NCBI RefSeq assembly: GCF_000735045.1
Contig: NZ_JPOQ01000004.1
Location: 1-40,007, forward strand
Length of the DNA: 40,007 bases
Direction of reading: 5' to 3'
Origin: Ferrovum myxofaciens
GTDB lineage: Bacteria > Pseudomonadota > Gammaproteobacteria > Burkholderiales > Ferrovaceae
Of the stretch, positions 6,533 to 17,805 are shown piece after piece; position 1 is the first letter of the stretch; every line of letters starts with the position of its first letter. A model generated the notes under the pieces. The model was not told the origin of the DNA. It did not search any database and saw only the letters and a program-made list of their open reading frames with translations. Made by a program: the position numbers and the translations under genes.

Positions 6533-8340
6533 TGACTATTAACGGACTGTTTCAAATCGTCCTGCTACTGGGCGTGCTGTTTTTGCTGGTGAAACCCTTG
6601 GGAGGGTATATGGCCCGGGTTTACGAGGGGAATCTGCCAGCATTTATGCGCTGGCTTTCACCACTGGAGCATCTCTTCTACCGTATGTGCGGGGTGAATC
6701 CAAGTCAGGAAATGCGCTGGACGAGTTATGCCCTGGGGGTTCTATGGTTTAGTGTGCTGGGGGTACTGACCGTGTATGCCCTGCAGCGGTTGCAAGGATT
6801 TCTGCCCTTGAATCCGCAAAGTCTGGGTGCCGTGAGCCCGGATTCTTCCTTCAACACCGCCATCAGCTTTGTATCCAATACCAACTGGCAAGGGTACGCA
6901 GGGGAATCCACGCTGAGTTATCTCACGCAGATGTTTGCTTTGGCTGTGCAGAACTTTTTTTCTGCAGCCACCGGGATGGCCGTGGTGATTGCCCTGATCC
7001 GGGGATTTGCCCGACATTCCGTGGAGACCATTGGCAACTTCTGGGTGGACATGACGCGTAGCGTCCTCTATATCCTGTTGCCCTTGTCTCTGGCGCTCGC
7101 CTTGATCCTGGTGAGCCAGGGGGTGGTGCAAAACTTTTCACCCTATCCAGTGGTTCGGACCGTGGAGACCACTACCTACGACAACCCCTCGCTGGATGCG
7201 GCCGGAAATCCCCTCAAGGATGCTGCCGGTAATCCGGTAACGGTGAAAACCACCACTCAGGAGCAAACGCTTCCGCTGGGTCCGGTGGCTTCCCAGGAGG
7301 CCATCAAGGAATTGGGCACCAATGGCGGGGGATTCTTCAACGCCAACTCGGCGCATCCCTATGAAAATCCTACGCCCCTGACTAACTTTCTGGAAATGTT
7401 GACGATTCTTTTGATTCCTGCGGCGCTGTGTTACACCTTTGGGGCCATGGTGGGGGATATCCGGCAGGGCTGGACCCTCCTGGCCACCATGACCCTGGTA
7501 TTCACCCTCATGCTGGCTGTGGCGGAATACGCGGAAACCTCTGGCAACCCAGCCTTTGCCTCCCTAGGGGTCAACCAGCAGGCTTCTGCCTCGCAGTCCG
7601 GCGGGAACATGGAGGGGAAGGAAACGCGCTTCGGCATCGTCAATTCGGCCCTCTTTGCCACGGTGACCACCTCCACTTCCTGTGGTTCCGTGAATTCCAT
7701 GCACGATTCCTTTACCCCGCTGGGGGGGTTGGTGCCGCTGGCCAACATCCAGTTGGGTGAAGTGATTTTTGGGGGGGTGGGTTCCGGTCTCTATGGCATG
7801 CTCATTTATGCCGTGATTGCGGTGTTCATTGCGGGCTTGATGATCGGACGGACGCCCGAATATCTGGGCAAGAAGATCGAGGCCTTCGACATCAAGATGG
7901 CATCCCTCACCATTCTGATTCCGCCGCTGCTGATTCTGGTTGGAACGGCGGTGGCAGTGATGATGGAGGCCGGGAAGAGCGGGGTGGCCAACCCCGGTGC
8001 GCACGGATTCTCTGAAATTCTCTACGCTTTCTCTTCAGCCGCAGGGAATAACGGCAGTGCCTTCGCTGGACTGTCTGCCAACACGCCTTTCTACAATTTT
8101 GCTCTAGGGGTGGTCATGTTCTTCGGGCGTTTCTGGCTGATCCTGCCCGTGCTGGCCCTGGCTGGCTCGCTGGCCGGCAAGAAACGAATTCCCGTGGGGG
8201 CCGGTACCCTTCCTACCCACACCCCGCTCTTCGTTCTGTTGTTGGTGGGCACGGTGCTTCTGGTGGGGGCATTGACCTTCGTTCCGGCCTTGGGTCTGGG
8301 GCCCGTCGTGGAACATTTGACCATGGTTGGGGCTCACTAG
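6532..8340 (+). CDS. kdpA: KdpA, K+-binding and translocating subunit
   Basis: A 602-residue polytopic membrane protein of the K+-channel-like superfamily. It carries K+ through the KdpFABC pump in the inner membrane. The four pseudo-repeat selectivity loops are visible: [25 protein letters not shown] and [11 protein letters not shown]. It is longer than the E. coli protein (557), mainly through an extra hydrophilic segment around residues 205-245 rich in T, N and G. That segment contains a short internal echo, [16 protein letters not shown]. kdpB begins ten bases after the stop. Confidence 0.98.
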   Translation: MTINGLFQIVLLLGVLFLLVKPLGGYMARVYEGNLPAFMRWLSPLEHLFYRMCGVNPSQEMRWTSYALGVLWFSVLGVLTVYALQRLQGFLPLNPQSLGAVSPDSSFNTAISFVSNTNWQGYAGESTLSYLTQMFALAVQNFFSAATGMAVVIALIRGFARHSVETIGNFWVDMTRSVLYILLPLSLALALILVSQGVVQNFSPYPVVRTVETTTYDNPSLDAAGNPLKDAAGNPVTVKTTTQEQTLPLGPVASQEAIKELGTNGGGFFNANSAHPYENPTPLTNFLEMLTILLIPAALCYTFGAMVGDIRQGWTLLATMTLVFTLMLAVAEYAETSGNPAFASLGVNQQASASQSGGNMEGKETRFGIVNSALFATVTTSTSCGSVNSMHDSFTPLGGLVPLANIQLGEVIFGGVGSGLYGMLIYAVIAVFIAGLMIGRTPEYLGKKIEAFDIKMASLTILIPPLLILVGTAVAVMMEAGKSGVANPGAHGFSEILYAFSSAAGNNGSAFAGLSANTPFYNFALGVVMFFGRFWLILPVLALAGSLAGKKRIPVGAGTLPTHTPLFVLLLVGTVLLVGALTFVPALGLGPVVEHLTMVGAH

Positions 8341-8350
8341 GAGAATCAAG

Positions 8351-10423
8351 ATGAACGACCAAACGAAATCCTTTTCCTTTTTTGATCGAAACTTGCTGCG
8401 TGTGGCCTGTGTGGATTCGTTCCGCAAACTGTCACCGGTGCAACAAATGAAGAACCCGGTGATGTTCGTGGTCTGGGTGGGTAGCGTACTGACCACGGTC
8501 CTGTATCTTCAGGCGTTGGGCGGGAAGGGCGAGGCACCCGCCGGGTTCATTCTGGCGGTGACCCTGTGGTTATGGTTCACCGTGCTCTTCGCCAATTTTG
8601 CCGAAGCCGTCGCCGAAGGGCGGAGCAAGGCACAGGCGGCATCTCTGCGTCATGCGCGGCGCGATATCCTGGCCAAAAAAATGACGGAATCCAGCCAGGG
8701 TTCCCCATGGTTCTCGGTGGCAAGCAGTGACCTGCGTCGAGGGGATGTGGTCCTGGTGGAAGCCGGGGATATGGTGCCCGCCGATGGTGAGGTCATCGAA
8801 GGCGTGGCATCGGTGAACGAAAGCGCCATTACGGGGGAATCGGCGCCTGTGATCCGGGAATCCGGGGGCGATTTCAACGCGGTCACCGGTGGAACGACGG
8901 TATTGTCGGACTGGCTGATCGTGCAGGTGACCTCCAATCCCGGTGAAAGCTTCCTCGATCGCATGATTGCCATGGTGGAGGGGGCCAAGCGTCAGAAGAC
9001 CCCCAATGAAATTGCGCTCACCATCCTGTTGGTGGCCATGACCCTCATATTTTTGTTGGCCACGGTTACCTTATTGCCCTTTTCGATGTACAGCGTCGAA
9101 GTAGCCAAAGTGGGGCAGCCCGTCACCATTACCGTGTTGGTGGCCTTGTTGGTGTGCCTGATTCCCACCACCATTGGCGGGTTATTGTCGGCCATTGGGG
9201 TGGCAGGCATGGGGCGCATGATGCAGAAGAATGTCATTGCAACTTCGGGTCGGGCGGTGGAGGCGGCAGGGGATGTGGACGTCCTGCTTCTGGACAAGAC
9301 CGGGACGATCACTCTGGGTAACCGTCAGGCGTCGACTTTCATTCCGGCTCAAGGAGTGAAAGAAAGCGAACTGGCCGATGTCGCCCAACTGGCTTCTTTG
9401 GCGGACGAAACCCCAGAAGGTCGCTCCATTGTGGTCTTGGCAAAACAGCGATTTGGGCTGCGCGAGCGGGATATCCACGCTTTGGGGGCCAGCTTCGTTC
9501 CCTTTTCGGCGCAAACCCGCATGAGCGGGGTGAACTTGGGTTCCCGCCAGGTGCGCAAGGGTGCGGCAGATGCCGTGAAAAAATATCTGGATGCGCTCGG
9601 TTCCCCCTATCCCGAGGCCGTCTCCCGACAGGTGGATGAAGTGGCACGGCGGGGCAGTACCCCGCTGGTAGTGGTGGATGGGGCGCGGGTGATGGGCGTG
9701 GTGGAACTCAAGGATATCGTCAAGGGTGGTATCAAGGAGCGGTTTGCCGAGTTGCGCCGCATGGGCATTAAAACGGTGATGATCACCGGGGATAACCGCC
9801 TGACGGCAGCGGCCATTGCGGCAGAGGCAGGGGTGGATGATTTTCTGGCGGAAGCGACACCGGAAGCCAAGTTGGCCCTGATTCGCCAGTACCAGGCCGA
9901 GGGCCGGTTGGTGGCCATGACCGGCGATGGTACTAACGATGCTCCAGCCCTGGCTCAGTCTGATGTGGCCGTGGCCATGAATACGGGCACGCAGGCGGCC
10001 AAGGAAGCCGGTAACATGGTGGATCTGGATTCCAACCCCACCAAACTGATCGAGATCGTGGAAACCGGCAAACAGATGCTCATGACACGGGGGGCACTGA
10101 CAACCTTTTCCATCGCCAATGATGTGGCCAAATATTTTGCCATCATTCCGGCGGCCTTCGTGACTACCTATCCGGCCTTGGGTGCCCTCAACGTGATGGG
10201 ACTGACCACGCCAGCCAGTGCCATTCTGTCTGCTGTGATCTTCAATGCTCTGGTGATCGTGGCGCTCATTCCCCTGGCATTGAGAGGGGTTAAATACCGT
10301 GCGGTGGGTGCGGCGCAGTTGTTGAGAAATAACCTGCTGATCTACGGAGCAGGGGGGATCATCGTGCCATTTATCGGCATCAAGATGATTGATATGGTAT
10401 TGGCTGCCCTGGGTTGGGCATAA
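8351..10423 (+). CDS. kdpB: KdpB, P-type ATPase catalytic subunit
   Basis: A 690-residue P-type ATPase (type IA) that hydrolyses ATP to drive K+ uptake. Motifs appear in order: TGES in the actuator domain (about residues 160-163), the phosphorylated aspartate in DKTGTIT (about D315), and the hinge GDGTNDAPA with the ITGDN segment before it. The C-terminal membrane helices follow. The start at ATG 8351 is preferred over upstream in-frame codons because AGGAGAA lies just upstream and MNDQ matches the family N-terminus region. It sits between kdpA and kdpC with short gaps, consistent with one mRNA. Confidence 0.98.
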   Translation: MNDQTKSFSFFDRNLLRVACVDSFRKLSPVQQMKNPVMFVVWVGSVLTTVLYLQALGGKGEAPAGFILAVTLWLWFTVLFANFAEAVAEGRSKAQAASLRHARRDILAKKMTESSQGSPWFSVASSDLRRGDVVLVEAGDMVPADGEVIEGVASVNESAITGESAPVIRESGGDFNAVTGGTTVLSDWLIVQVTSNPGESFLDRMIAMVEGAKRQKTPNEIALTILLVAMTLIFLLATVTLLPFSMYSVEVAKVGQPVTITVLVALLVCLIPTTIGGLLSAIGVAGMGRMMQKNVIATSGRAVEAAGDVDVLLLDKTGTITLGNRQASTFIPAQGVKESELADVAQLASLADETPEGRSIVVLAKQRFGLRERDIHALGASFVPFSAQTRMSGVNLGSRQVRKGAADAVKKYLDALGSPYPEAVSRQVDEVARRGSTPLVVVDGARVMGVVELKDIVKGGIKERFAELRRMGIKTVMITGDNRLTAAAIAAEAGVDDFLAEATPEAKLALIRQYQAEGRLVAMTGDGTNDAPALAQSDVAVAMNTGTQAAKEAGNMVDLDSNPTKLIEIVETGKQMLMTRGALTTFSIANDVAKYFAIIPAAFVTTYPALGALNVMGLTTPASAILSAVIFNALVIVALIPLALRGVKYRAVGAAQLLRNNLLIYGAGGIIVPFIGIKMIDMVLAALGWA

Positions 10424-10436
10424 GGAGATGCACATC

Positions 10437-11018
10437 ATGTGGAAAGAAATGCGTCCTGCCGTGGTCAGTTTTCTGGTTTTGAGTGTGATCACCGGTCTTC
10501 TCTATCCCTGGTTGGTGACAGGGTTGGCCCAGGCAATATTTCCAAGCCAGGCCAACGGAAGTTTGATTTTCAAGAAAGGCAGACCGGTGGGTTCCGAGTG
10601 GATCGGTCAATCCTTCTCTGATCCTGGGTATTTCTGGGGCAGACCCTCGGCTACCGGTCCCATGCCCTATAATGGGTTAGCCTCCAGCGGTTCCAATCTG
10701 GGACCGACCAACCCGGCTCTGATGGATGCCGTCAAGGCGCGGGTCCAAGCCCTCAGGGTAGCCGATCCCGGAAATACCCGGCCGGTCCCGGTGGATCTGG
10801 TGACGGCTTCTGCCAGTGGACTTGATCCCCAGATCAGTCCGGCCGCTGCAGACTTCCAGATCGCGCGGGTGGCCCGGGCGCGGGGCTTGAAAACCGATCA
10901 GGTTCAGGCCTTGGTGTCCCGGTTTACCGAAGCGCGTCAGTTCGGTGTGCTGGGGGAAGCACGGGTCAATGTGTTGAAACTCAATCTGGCCTTGGATGAA
11001 CTGACCCATGCGCCGTGA
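10437..11018 (+). CDS. kdpC: KdpC, K+-ATPase accessory subunit
   Basis: A 193-residue protein (E. coli 190) with one N-terminal transmembrane segment (about residues 8-30) and a periplasmic domain. Family blocks visible include GSEWIGQSF, the FWGRPSA segment, [13 protein letters not shown], and the [16 protein letters not shown]-type conserved block. KdpC helps couple ATP hydrolysis to K+ transport in the KdpFABC complex. ATG 10437 is chosen because TAAGGAG overlaps the kdpB stop just upstream. An alternative ATG at 10428 would add three residues and leave almost no room for the ribosome site. Confidence 0.97.
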   Translation: MWKEMRPAVVSFLVLSVITGLLYPWLVTGLAQAIFPSQANGSLIFKKGRPVGSEWIGQSFSDPGYFWGRPSATGPMPYNGLASSGSNLGPTNPALMDAVKARVQALRVADPGNTRPVPVDLVTASASGLDPQISPAAADFQIARVARARGLKTDQVQALVSRFTEARQFGVLGEARVNVLKLNLALDELTHAP

Positions 11019-11038
11019 CCGCTCCTGGGAAACCTGCC

Positions 11039-13729
11039 ATGACTGAAATACAACGTCCCGATCCTGACATCCTGCTGGGGAATCTTCAGGCCGAGGAGAA
11101 CCGGGCCAGACGGGGCAAGTTGAAAGTTTTCTTCGGTGCCTGCGCCGGGGTGGGCAAGACCTATGCCATGTTATCGGCAGCCCAACAACAGCGAGCCCAG
11201 GGCGTGGATGTGGTGGTGGGCATTGTGGAGACCCATGGCCGGGCGGATACCATGGCCCTGCTCAAGGATCTGGAAACATTACCCCTCAAGGAAGTCGAAT
11301 ACCGTCACCACTTGCTCAAGGAATTCGATCTGGAAGGTGCCCTGGCCCGCAATCCCACCCTGATTCTGATGGATGAACTGGCGCATACCAATGCCCAGGG
11401 ATGTCTCCATTCCAAACGTTGGCAGGATGTGGACGAGTTGCTGGGGGCGGGCATCCATGTTTTTACCACGGTGAACGTACAGCATCTGGAAAGTTTGAAT
11501 GATGTGGTGGGGGGAATCACCGGGGTCCGGGTGTGGGAAACGGTGCCTGATCATGTTTTCGATGAAGCCGACGAAGTCATGTTGGTGGATTTGCCCCCCG
11601 AAGAATTGCTCCAGCGCCTCAAGGAAGGAAAGATTTATCTGCCGCATCAGGCGGAGCGTGCCATTCGTAATTTCTTTCGCAAGGGGAATCTCATCGCCCT
11701 GCGCGAACTGTCTCTACGGCGCACTGCTGACCGTGTAGATGGGGAGATGCGGGCCTATCGGCGTACCAAGGCGGTGCAGTCCATCTGGCAGACGCGCGAA
11801 TCCTTGTTGGTATGCGTGGGACCGGGGCCGGGTAGCGAACGGGTGATTCGCAATGCGGCCCGCCTGGCCGCTCAAATGGAAGTGACGTGGCACGCAATTT
11901 ATGTGGAAACACCCCGGCTTCAGCGTTTGCCTAAAAGAGTCCGGGAACAGATTCTCCAGACCTTGAAGTTGGCCAAGGATCTGGGGGCAGAAACCGCCAC
12001 CCTGCCCGCAGAAGATGCGGCGGCGGTGACGGTGGCCTATGCCCGGGAACATAACCTGACCAAGGTGGTGGTGGGGCGGGACCTTGAACGTCACCTATGG
12101 CGTCGATCCTTTGCCGAACGGATCGGACGGTTGGCTACGGATCTGGATGTCATTCAGGTCGCCCGTAACCAGCGCAATCCGGGGGAGCCTGACGGGAAGG
12201 CTCAGACACTGTTCTTTACCCAGGAGTATTCGCGCTGGCCTTCCTATGCGAAAAGTGTGGCCCTGTGCGTGCTCGTCACGTTCCTGGCGACGCCCCTGCG
12301 TCACTGGCTCGAACTGACCAACATCGTCATGATCTTCCTGCTGGTGGTCATGGGTGTGGCGCTGCGCCTGGGAAGAGGACCGGCGGTGCTGGCGGCCTTT
12401 CTTAGCGTGGCATTCTTTGATTTCTTTTTTGTCCCCCCCCGCTTTTCCTTTGCAGTGAGTGACGTGCAATACCTGCTTACGTTTATGGTCATGCTGAGCG
12501 TCGCCCTGGTGATTGCCCAGTTGATGGCCAACCTGCGTTATCAGGCCCGGGTGGCCATGAATCGGGAACGACGAGCCCGGGCGCTGTACGAGGCGGCCCG
12601 GGATCTGTCTGCCACCCTGATGCCCGGACAAATTGCAGAGGTTTGCGTGCGCTTTGCGGACAATGTTCTGGGGGCAAAAACCGGGTTACTCTTGATGGAT
12701 AACGAGAATCATCTGCAAGACCCGGTGAAGGCCGAAGGGGTCTTGACGACAGTGGATACCGGCATCGCACAATGGTCTTTCGATCATGGGGAACCCGCTG
12801 GTTTGGGAACCGATACTCTGGCAGCTTCCCCGGTGTTTTACCTTCCTCTCAAGGCACCCATGCGCACGCGCGGGGTGCTGGCCATCGAACCCCGCCAGAG
12901 TCACTGGTTACAAGTGCCGGAACAACGTCGCTTGCTGGATACCTTTGCCTCTCTGGCTGCCATTGCCATCGAAAGGATCCATTATGTAGATGTGGCTCAG
13001 GAAGCTTTGGTGAAGATGGAGTCGGAACGCTTGCGCAACTCGGTACTGTCGGTGCTGTCTCATGATTTACGGACGCCTTTGACGGCGCTGGTGGGGTTGT
13101 CCGATACCTTGGGCCTGGAATCTTTGTCCGTGCCTCAGCAGGAGACTGTCCAGGCGATTCATGATGAAGCCGTGCGTATGGGCGCCTTGGTGAACAATCT
13201 ACTGGATATGGCACGTCTGCAATCCGGCGAAGTGAAACTGAAAAGGGAATGGCAGTTGGTGGAAGAGGTAATCGGCAGTGCGCTCAAAGCCTCGACGGGG
13301 GCATTGGCTGGACGGGAGGTACGCGTGGAATTGCCGGAAGACTTGCCCTTCGTCGAATTTGATGCCGTCCTCATCGAACGTGTATTATGCAATCTGTTGG
13401 AGAACGCCGGGAAATATACGGAGCCTCAGGCCCATATTGTCATCCGGGCCCAGTGTACGGATCAGACCCTGGATATTTCGGTCTGTGACGACGGGCAGGG
13501 TTTTCCCGTCGGAACGGAGGATACCTTGTTCGACAAGTTTACTCGAGGTCGCGCCGAATCGGCGGTGTCGGGTGTGGGGCTTGGGCTCGCCATCTGTCGG
13601 GCGATCATTACCGCGCACCAGGGTCGGATTTGGGCAGAACATGGAGTTCCCCAGGGCTCCCGTTTTACCTTCTCCCTTCCCCTAGGCACACCTCCTGACC
13701 TTTCCGTACCGCCGGAGGCCGAGGGATGA
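11039..13729 (+). CDS. kdpD: KdpD, osmosensitive K+ sensor histidine kinase
   Basis: An 896-residue kinase (E. coli 894). The N-terminal KdpD domain has Walker A GACAGVGKT at about residues 33-41, and a universal-stress-protein-like domain follows. Four clustered transmembrane helices (DUF4118, about 405-500) come next, then a GAF-like region. The dimerisation domain carries phospho-acceptor His675 in SVLSHDLRTPL, and the HATPase domain has LLENAGKYT and GVGLGLAIC. The ATG at 11039 gives the usual RPDPDILL N-terminus. An in-frame GTG at 11015, overlapping the kdpC stop, would add eight residues and could couple translation; neither has a strong ribosome site. A run of eight C (about 12433-12440) is in frame in the FFFVPPR segment. 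Confidence 0.97.
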   Translation: MTEIQRPDPDILLGNLQAEENRARRGKLKVFFGACAGVGKTYAMLSAAQQQRAQGVDVVVGIVETHGRADTMALLKDLETLPLKEVEYRHHLLKEFDLEGALARNPTLILMDELAHTNAQGCLHSKRWQDVDELLGAGIHVFTTVNVQHLESLNDVVGGITGVRVWETVPDHVFDEADEVMLVDLPPEELLQRLKEGKIYLPHQAERAIRNFFRKGNLIALRELSLRRTADRVDGEMRAYRRTKAVQSIWQTRESLLVCVGPGPGSERVIRNAARLAAQMEVTWHAIYVETPRLQRLPKRVREQILQTLKLAKDLGAETATLPAEDAAAVTVAYAREHNLTKVVVGRDLERHLWRRSFAERIGRLATDLDVIQVARNQRNPGEPDGKAQTLFFTQEYSRWPSYAKSVALCVLVTFLATPLRHWLELTNIVMIFLLVVMGVALRLGRGPAVLAAFLSVAFFDFFFVPPRFSFAVSDVQYLLTFMVMLSVALVIAQLMANLRYQARVAMNRERRARALYEAARDLSATLMPGQIAEVCVRFADNVLGAKTGLLLMDNENHLQDPVKAEGVLTTVDTGIAQWSFDHGEPAGLGTDTLAASPVFYLPLKAPMRTRGVLAIEPRQSHWLQVPEQRRLLDTFASLAAIAIERIHYVDVAQEALVKMESERLRNSVLSVLSHDLRTPLTALVGLSDTLGLESLSVPQQETVQAIHDEAVRMGALVNNLLDMARLQSGEVKLKREWQLVEEVIGSALKASTGALAGREVRVELPEDLPFVEFDAVLIERVLCNLLENAGKYTEPQAHIVIRAQCTDQTLDISVCDDGQGFPVGTEDTLFDKFTRGRAESAVSGVGLGLAICRAIITAHQGRIWAEHGVPQGSRFTFSLPLGTPPDLSVPPEAEG

Positions 13730-14415
13730 GTGAGACCGTGGTGATTTTGGTGGAAGACGAAAAGCAGATCCGTCGTTTCGTGCGAGCAGCCCTGGAATCT
13801 GAAGGTTGCCAGGTTATCGAGGCGGTGACCGGCGAGCGTGGCCTGATCGAAGCCGCGACCCGTAAACCTGATCTGGTGATTCTGGATCTGGGACTGCCCG
13901 ACCGGGAGGGGGTGGAAGTGCTGCAGGATTTGCGCAGTTGGTCGCAGGTACCGGTTATCATCCTCTCCGCACGATCGAATGAAGAGGACAAGATCGCCGC
14001 GCTGGATGCGGGCGCCGACGATTATCTGACCAAACCCTTCGGCGTCGGCGAATTACTGGCAAGGGTACGCGCGCAACTTCGGCGCCACAGCTTATCTGGA
14101 GAAGCGGGACAATCCGAGATCGGGTTTGGGAAAATTCGGGTGGACAGGGTCAAGCGCCTGGTCATGACCGAGGAAGGGGAGAGCATTCACCTGACTTCCA
14201 TCGAATACCGCTTGTTAGCCTATCTGCTCGCTTATCCCGGAAAAGTGTTGACCCACCGCGAGTTATTGCGCGAAGTCTGGGGTCCTACCCATGTGGAAAG
14301 TGCTCACTACCTGCGGGTATACATGGGAAACTTGCGCAAGAAACTGGAAAGGGACCCGGCCCGCCCTGACTTCCTGCTGACAGAAAGTGGGCTGGGTTAC
14401 CGCTTCAAACCCTGA
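13726..14415 (+). CDS. kdpE: KdpE, OmpR-family response regulator
   Basis: A 229-residue response regulator. The receiver domain has an acidic pocket near VEDEKQIRRF, phospho-acceptor Asp54 in VILDLGLPD, and the K of DDYLTKPFG. The C-terminal winged helix has the LTSIEYRLL and THRELLREVWG blocks. Phosphorylated by KdpD, it should activate the operon, probably through the tandem ATCTTTATA site at 6254-6273. Its ATG overlaps the kdpD stop (ATGA, 13726-13729), which keeps kinase and regulator coupled. It is convergent with lpxH, only nine bases away, and no terminator hairpin is visible between them. Confidence 0.97.
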   Translation: MSETVVILVEDEKQIRRFVRAALESEGCQVIEAVTGERGLIEAATRKPDLVILDLGLPDREGVEVLQDLRSWSQVPVIILSARSNEEDKIAALDAGADDYLTKPFGVGELLARVRAQLRRHSLSGEAGQSEIGFGKIRVDRVKRLVMTEEGESIHLTSIEYRLLAYLLAYPGKVLTHRELLREVWGPTHVESAHYLRVYMGNLRKKLERDPARPDFLLTESGLGYRFKP

Positions 14416-14424
14416 CACTCCTAC

Positions 14425-15153
14425 TCAGAAAGGGAGGGCCTGACAGCCGTTTTCATCACACTTCAAGTACCCTCCCTTGCGACTGTTCCAGTCAGTGAGA
14501 ACCCAACGTTCGCAGGTATTGTCGTCCAGTCGGTAAGTGTGGCGGGCAGGACGGTGGGTATGACCATGAATCAGACGCGGGTAATCATTTTTGCGCAATA
14601 ACTCGATTACGGCCTGGAGGGTTACGTCCATGATGGCCAAGGTTTTTTTCTTTTTGGCCTGGGTACTCATGGTGGTGGCTTCCTGAGCAATCTTGTACCG
14701 TTCTTCGATGGGCAGGGTCATGACTTTGCGCTGCCAAGTCACCGAACGGACCTGTTTGCGCCACGCCTGATAGGCTTCATCTTCCGTGCACAACTGGTCG
14801 CCGTGGGTGAGCAGGGTGCGAACCCCATCCTCCAGAATGAGGATGGTGGGGTCTGCCAGATGGGTTGCGCCACAGGCTTTGGCAAACTTGTTACCGAGCA
14901 GGAAGTCACGGTTTCCGTGCAGGTAGAACAGTTGAGTCCCCTGCTGGGTCAAGGTCGCGAGGGCACTCACCACTTTCTGGTTGAAGGGCGAAGGGATATC
15001 GTCATCGCCCACCCAGGTTTCAAAGAGGTCGCCCAGGATATACAAGGCCGTGGCTTCGCGTGCCGGCCCTTCCAGAAAGTTCTGAAACTTCTGGAAGAGT
15101 TTGGGTGAAGACGGCGAGAGATGCAGGTCTGCGATGAAAAGGGAATGGGACAC
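14425..15153 (-). CDS. lpxH: UDP-2,3-diacylglucosamine diphosphatase
   Basis: A 242-residue calcineurin-like phosphoesterase that removes UMP from UDP-2,3-diacylglucosamine to give lipid X in lipid A synthesis, at the cytoplasmic face of the inner membrane. The metal-binding motifs appear in order: ADLHLS, GDLFETWVGDD, LHGNRDFLLG, LTHGDQLC and IHGHTHRP. The length matches the family (240). The start is a GTG (15153) with the standard SLFIADLHL reading directly after it; there is no strong ribosome site. It lies six bases downstream of ppiB, so translation may follow from that gene. Confidence 0.97.
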   Translation of the reverse strand: MSHSLFIADLHLSPSSPKLFQKFQNFLEGPAREATALYILGDLFETWVGDDDIPSPFNQKVVSALATLTQQGTQLFYLHGNRDFLLGNKFAKACGATHLADPTILILEDGVRTLLTHGDQLCTEDEAYQAWRKQVRSVTWQRKVMTLPIEERYKIAQEATTMSTQAKKKKTLAIMDVTLQAVIELLRKNDYPRLIHGHTHRPARHTYRLDDNTCERWVLTDWNSRKGGYLKCDENGCQALPF

Positions 15154-15159
15154 GGTGAG

Positions 15160-15663
15160 TTACATGACCTCCGCACGTTCGATGAGGACATCTTCCAGAG
15201 GTACGTCGCTATGTCCCAGACGGTTGCCAGTGGGCACCCCCTTGATGCGATCCACGATGTCCTGACCCTCCGTGACCTGAGCAAAGACGCAGTAGCCGAA
15301 GCCATTGCGGTTGGGGGCAGTGTGGTCGAGGAAATGGTTATCCTTGACGTTGATGAAGAACTGGGCGGTGGCCGAATGTGGGTCCGAGGTGCGGGCCATG
15401 GCAACGGTATAACAGAGGTTGGAAAGACCGTTGGCCGCCTCGTTTTCGATAGGGGCGTGGGTTTCCTTCTGCTTCATGCCCGGCGCAAACCCTCCTCCCT
15501 GAATCATGAAGCCATCGATGACCCGATGAAAGATAGTATTGTCATAAAAACCATCGTGCACATAAGACAGGAAGTTATCCGTGGTTTTAGGAGCTTTTTC
15601 AACATCGAGGGTGAGAACGATATCACCAAAATTGGTTTTGAGGCGGACCATAGAGAACTCCAT
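15160..15663 (-). CDS. ppiB: Peptidyl-prolyl cis-trans isomerase, cyclophilin type (PpiB-like)
   Basis: A 167-residue cytoplasmic cyclophilin without signal peptide. The catalytic and binding blocks are present: [13 protein letters not shown] with the active-site Arg, the MAR segment around [19 protein letters not shown], and [11 protein letters not shown]. It catalyses proline isomerisation during protein folding. Its ATG shares one base with the stop of the upstream TPR gene (15663), and lpxH follows after six bases, giving a three-gene minus-strand operon of TPR protein, ppiB and lpxH. Confidence 0.95.
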   Translation of the reverse strand: MEFSMVRLKTNFGDIVLTLDVEKAPKTTDNFLSYVHDGFYDNTIFHRVIDGFMIQGGGFAPGMKQKETHAPIENEAANGLSNLCYTVAMARTSDPHSATAQFFINVKDNHFLDHTAPNRNGFGYCVFAQVTEGQDIVDRIKGVPTGNRLGHSDVPLEDVLIERAEVM

Positions 15664-16268
15664 CAGTTAAGTTTGTCGGCCTTGAGTTTCAAGGTGCGAT
15701 TCGTGGGATTCAGTTTCAAGGCCTGGGCGTAGGAACGACGCGCCAGCGCGAGGTAGACATCGCCCAGATTTTCAAAGGCGATGGCGTAGTTGGGTTGGGA
15801 TGCCACCCCTTTTTCCAGGATGGCGCGCGCATCATCGAGTTGTCCCTGAGCGGCGTAGAGGGCACCCAAGTTATTATAGGGCGCACCCATTTCCGGAAAA
15901 CGCTCGGTCAGATTCTTGAGGATGAGGATGGCTTCACCCTTGCGATTCAACTGGGTCAGTGCGATGGCCTTGAGAAACAGAACATCGCCTTCATCGGGTT
16001 GTTCTTCCAGAGAACGGTTGGCCAAGGCCAGAGCTTGCTGGGGATGATGGTCGTGTAACAGGGATTGCATTGCCAGAGGGACATGGATCGGCAAGGGGGC
16101 TTCTGACGGCGGGGCAGAGGATGTGCTAGGATGCGCATCGTTGCTTTCCTGCGAGGTTTGCAGCACCGGGGCCGTGCCCGATCCGGTGCTTTCGGTGCCG
16201 GTTGCGCACACCCCTTGCTCGCACCACAAGGCGAGGGAAAGGGAAAGGATTAGAAACCGGAGCATCAT
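15663..16268 (-). CDS. Secreted TPR-repeat protein
   Basis: A 201-residue protein. The N-terminus [16 protein letters not shown] with a following CATG is a likely Sec signal peptide, with cleavage near residue 22. A low-complexity S/T/P/A linker follows to about residue 60. Three or so tetratricopeptide repeats come next, with typical small-residue patterns such as [16 protein letters not shown] and [23 protein letters not shown] proteins are protein-interaction scaffolds; its partner is unknown. The arrangement upstream of ppiB suggests an envelope or folding role, but this is only context. Two successive Met codons offer starts at 16268 or 16265. It is divergent from cysS. Confidence 0.8.
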   Translation of the reverse strand: MMLRFLILSLSLALWCEQGVCATGTESTGSGTAPVLQTSQESNDAHPSTSSAPPSEAPLPIHVPLAMQSLLHDHHPQQALALANRSLEEQPDEGDVLFLKAIALTQLNRKGEAILILKNLTERFPEMGAPYNNLGALYAAQGQLDDARAILEKGVASQPNYAIAFENLGDVYLALARRSYAQALKLNPTNRTLKLKADKLN

Positions 16269-16379
16269 GGGTTGAAATGGGAGGCGAATTGTGTAACCCC
16301 AAATTCTATCAATTCAACGCGTTGCTGACTAGACCTTTTGTCAGGATCTATCGATTTTTTTGAGTTGGCGGTTATATTC

Positions 16380-17762
16380 ATGCTGAATCTGTTCAATACC
16401 CTTACCCGTCGGACTGAACCTTTTGTCCCCATCGAGCCTGGTCAGGTGCGCCTGTATGTCTGTGGCATGACGGTGTATGACCGTTGTCACCTGGGCCATG
16501 GACGCATGCTCGTCAATTTTGATGTGCTCTACCGCTGGTTGCGGACAACCGGTTATGCAGTTACCTATGTGCGCAATATTACCGATATAGATGACAAGAT
16601 CATCGAGCGGGCAGCACAGAATGGGGAACCCATCCAGGCTCTGACCGAGCGCATGATTCTGGCCATGCAGGAAGATCTGGCCCGTCTGCGGGTGTTGCCA
16701 CCAACCCATGAACCCCGTGCCACTGAACATGTTCCGGGCATGATCCGGTTGATTGAAGTACTGATTCAGAAAGGATTGGCTTACTCGGGGCAGAATGGGG
16801 ATGTCTACTACTCGGTGCGGGACTTTCCCGACTACGGCAAGTTATCCGGCAAGTCCCTTGAGGATCTGCGGGCAGGTGAGCGTGTGGCACGGGATGAGTT
16901 CAAGCGCGATCCCCTCGATTTCGTATTGTGGAAGAGCGCCAAGCCCGGCGAGCCTCGATGGCCTTCGCCTTGGGGGGAAGGGCGACCGGGCTGGCATATC
17001 GAATGCTCGGTGATGAGCGAATGCTTTCTAGGTGCCCATTTTGACATACACGGGGGTGGTCACGACCTGCAATTTCCACATCACGAAAACGAAATAGCCC
17101 AGAGTGAGGGGGCCCATGGGCACGCCTTCGTCAATGTGTGGATGCACAATGGTTTTCTACGGGTAAATGATGAAAAAATGTCCAAATCTCTGGGCAATTT
17201 CTTCACTCTGGCCGATATTTTCGAAAAATTTCATCCGGAAGTGGTGCGTTTCTTTCTCTTGCGAGGTCATTACCGCAGTCCTCTCAATTACACCGATGGT
17301 CATCTGGAGGATGCCCGGCAGGGATTGAATACCCTCTACACGGTGTTACGTGATTACCCCACGGTTATGGGCAGTGTCCCGGACTGGAATGGGGTGGCCG
17401 AAGGGGCCTTCAAGCGTGCGCTGGACGATGACTTGAACACTCCGGAAGCCGTGGCAGTCCTCTTTGGTTTGGCCCATGATGCCCACCGGGGCGAAGTGGG
17501 GGCGGCCCAACGCTTGCGCGCTCTGGCTGAGGTACTGGGACTGCTGGGCAGTGCTCCGGTGGAATGGTTTCAGAGGGGGGCCGGTTTGACTGTGCAGGCA
17601 GGGGATGAGGACCAGGAACGTATCGAAATATTGATGGCGCAACGGCAAGCGGCGCGGGCGCGAAAGGATTTTTCAACCGCCGACCAGATTCGTCAGGCCC
17701 TCTTGGCGGAGGGAATCGTCCTTGAAGACAAGGAAGGGACTACCCAATGGCGGCGCTCCTGA
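16380..17762 (+). CDS. cysS: Cysteinyl-tRNA synthetase
   Basis: A 460-residue class I aminoacyl-tRNA synthetase (E. coli 461) that charges tRNA-Cys. The zinc-binding Cys of YVCGMTVYD, the HIGH-like motif CHLGHGR, the substrate-binding GWHIECS block, the zinc-ligating [14 protein letters not shown], and the KMSKS motif (EKMSKSLGN) are all present. The start ATG at 16380 gives [10 protein letters not shown], the family N-terminus; an upstream in-frame codon at 16338 would add 14 untypical residues. It is convergent with dnaJ across a strong hairpin at 17765-17796. Confidence 0.98.
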   Translation: MLNLFNTLTRRTEPFVPIEPGQVRLYVCGMTVYDRCHLGHGRMLVNFDVLYRWLRTTGYAVTYVRNITDIDDKIIERAAQNGEPIQALTERMILAMQEDLARLRVLPPTHEPRATEHVPGMIRLIEVLIQKGLAYSGQNGDVYYSVRDFPDYGKLSGKSLEDLRAGERVARDEFKRDPLDFVLWKSAKPGEPRWPSPWGEGRPGWHIECSVMSECFLGAHFDIHGGGHDLQFPHHENEIAQSEGAHGHAFVNVWMHNGFLRVNDEKMSKSLGNFFTLADIFEKFHPEVVRFFLLRGHYRSPLNYTDGHLEDARQGLNTLYTVLRDYPTVMGSVPDWNGVAEGAFKRALDDDLNTPEAVAVLFGLAHDAHRGEVGAAQRLRALAEVLGLLGSAPVEWFQRGAGLTVQAGDEDQERIEILMAQRQAARARKDFSTADQIRQALLAEGIVLEDKEGTTQWRRS

Positions 17763-17764
17763 AT

Positions 17765-17796
17765 TGTTCAGCCCCTGCCGTGACGGGGGCTGAACA
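17765..17796. terminator. Hairpin between convergent cysS and dnaJ
   Basis: TGTTCAGCCCC (17765-17775) and GGGGCTGAACA (17786-17796) form a perfect 11-base-pair stem with a ten-base loop, starting three bases after the cysS stop. It reads as a hairpin from both strands and can serve as a shared terminator, although neither side has a good T tract. Confidence 0.65.
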
Positions 17797-17805
17797 GCGT
17801 TGCAC

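Noticed and set aside
9182-10492. 436-residue open frame antisense to kdpB
   Set aside because: Low-complexity H/Q/R/G-rich translation with no recognisable domain, lying wholly opposite the strongly conserved kdpB; a by-product of GC-rich codon use.
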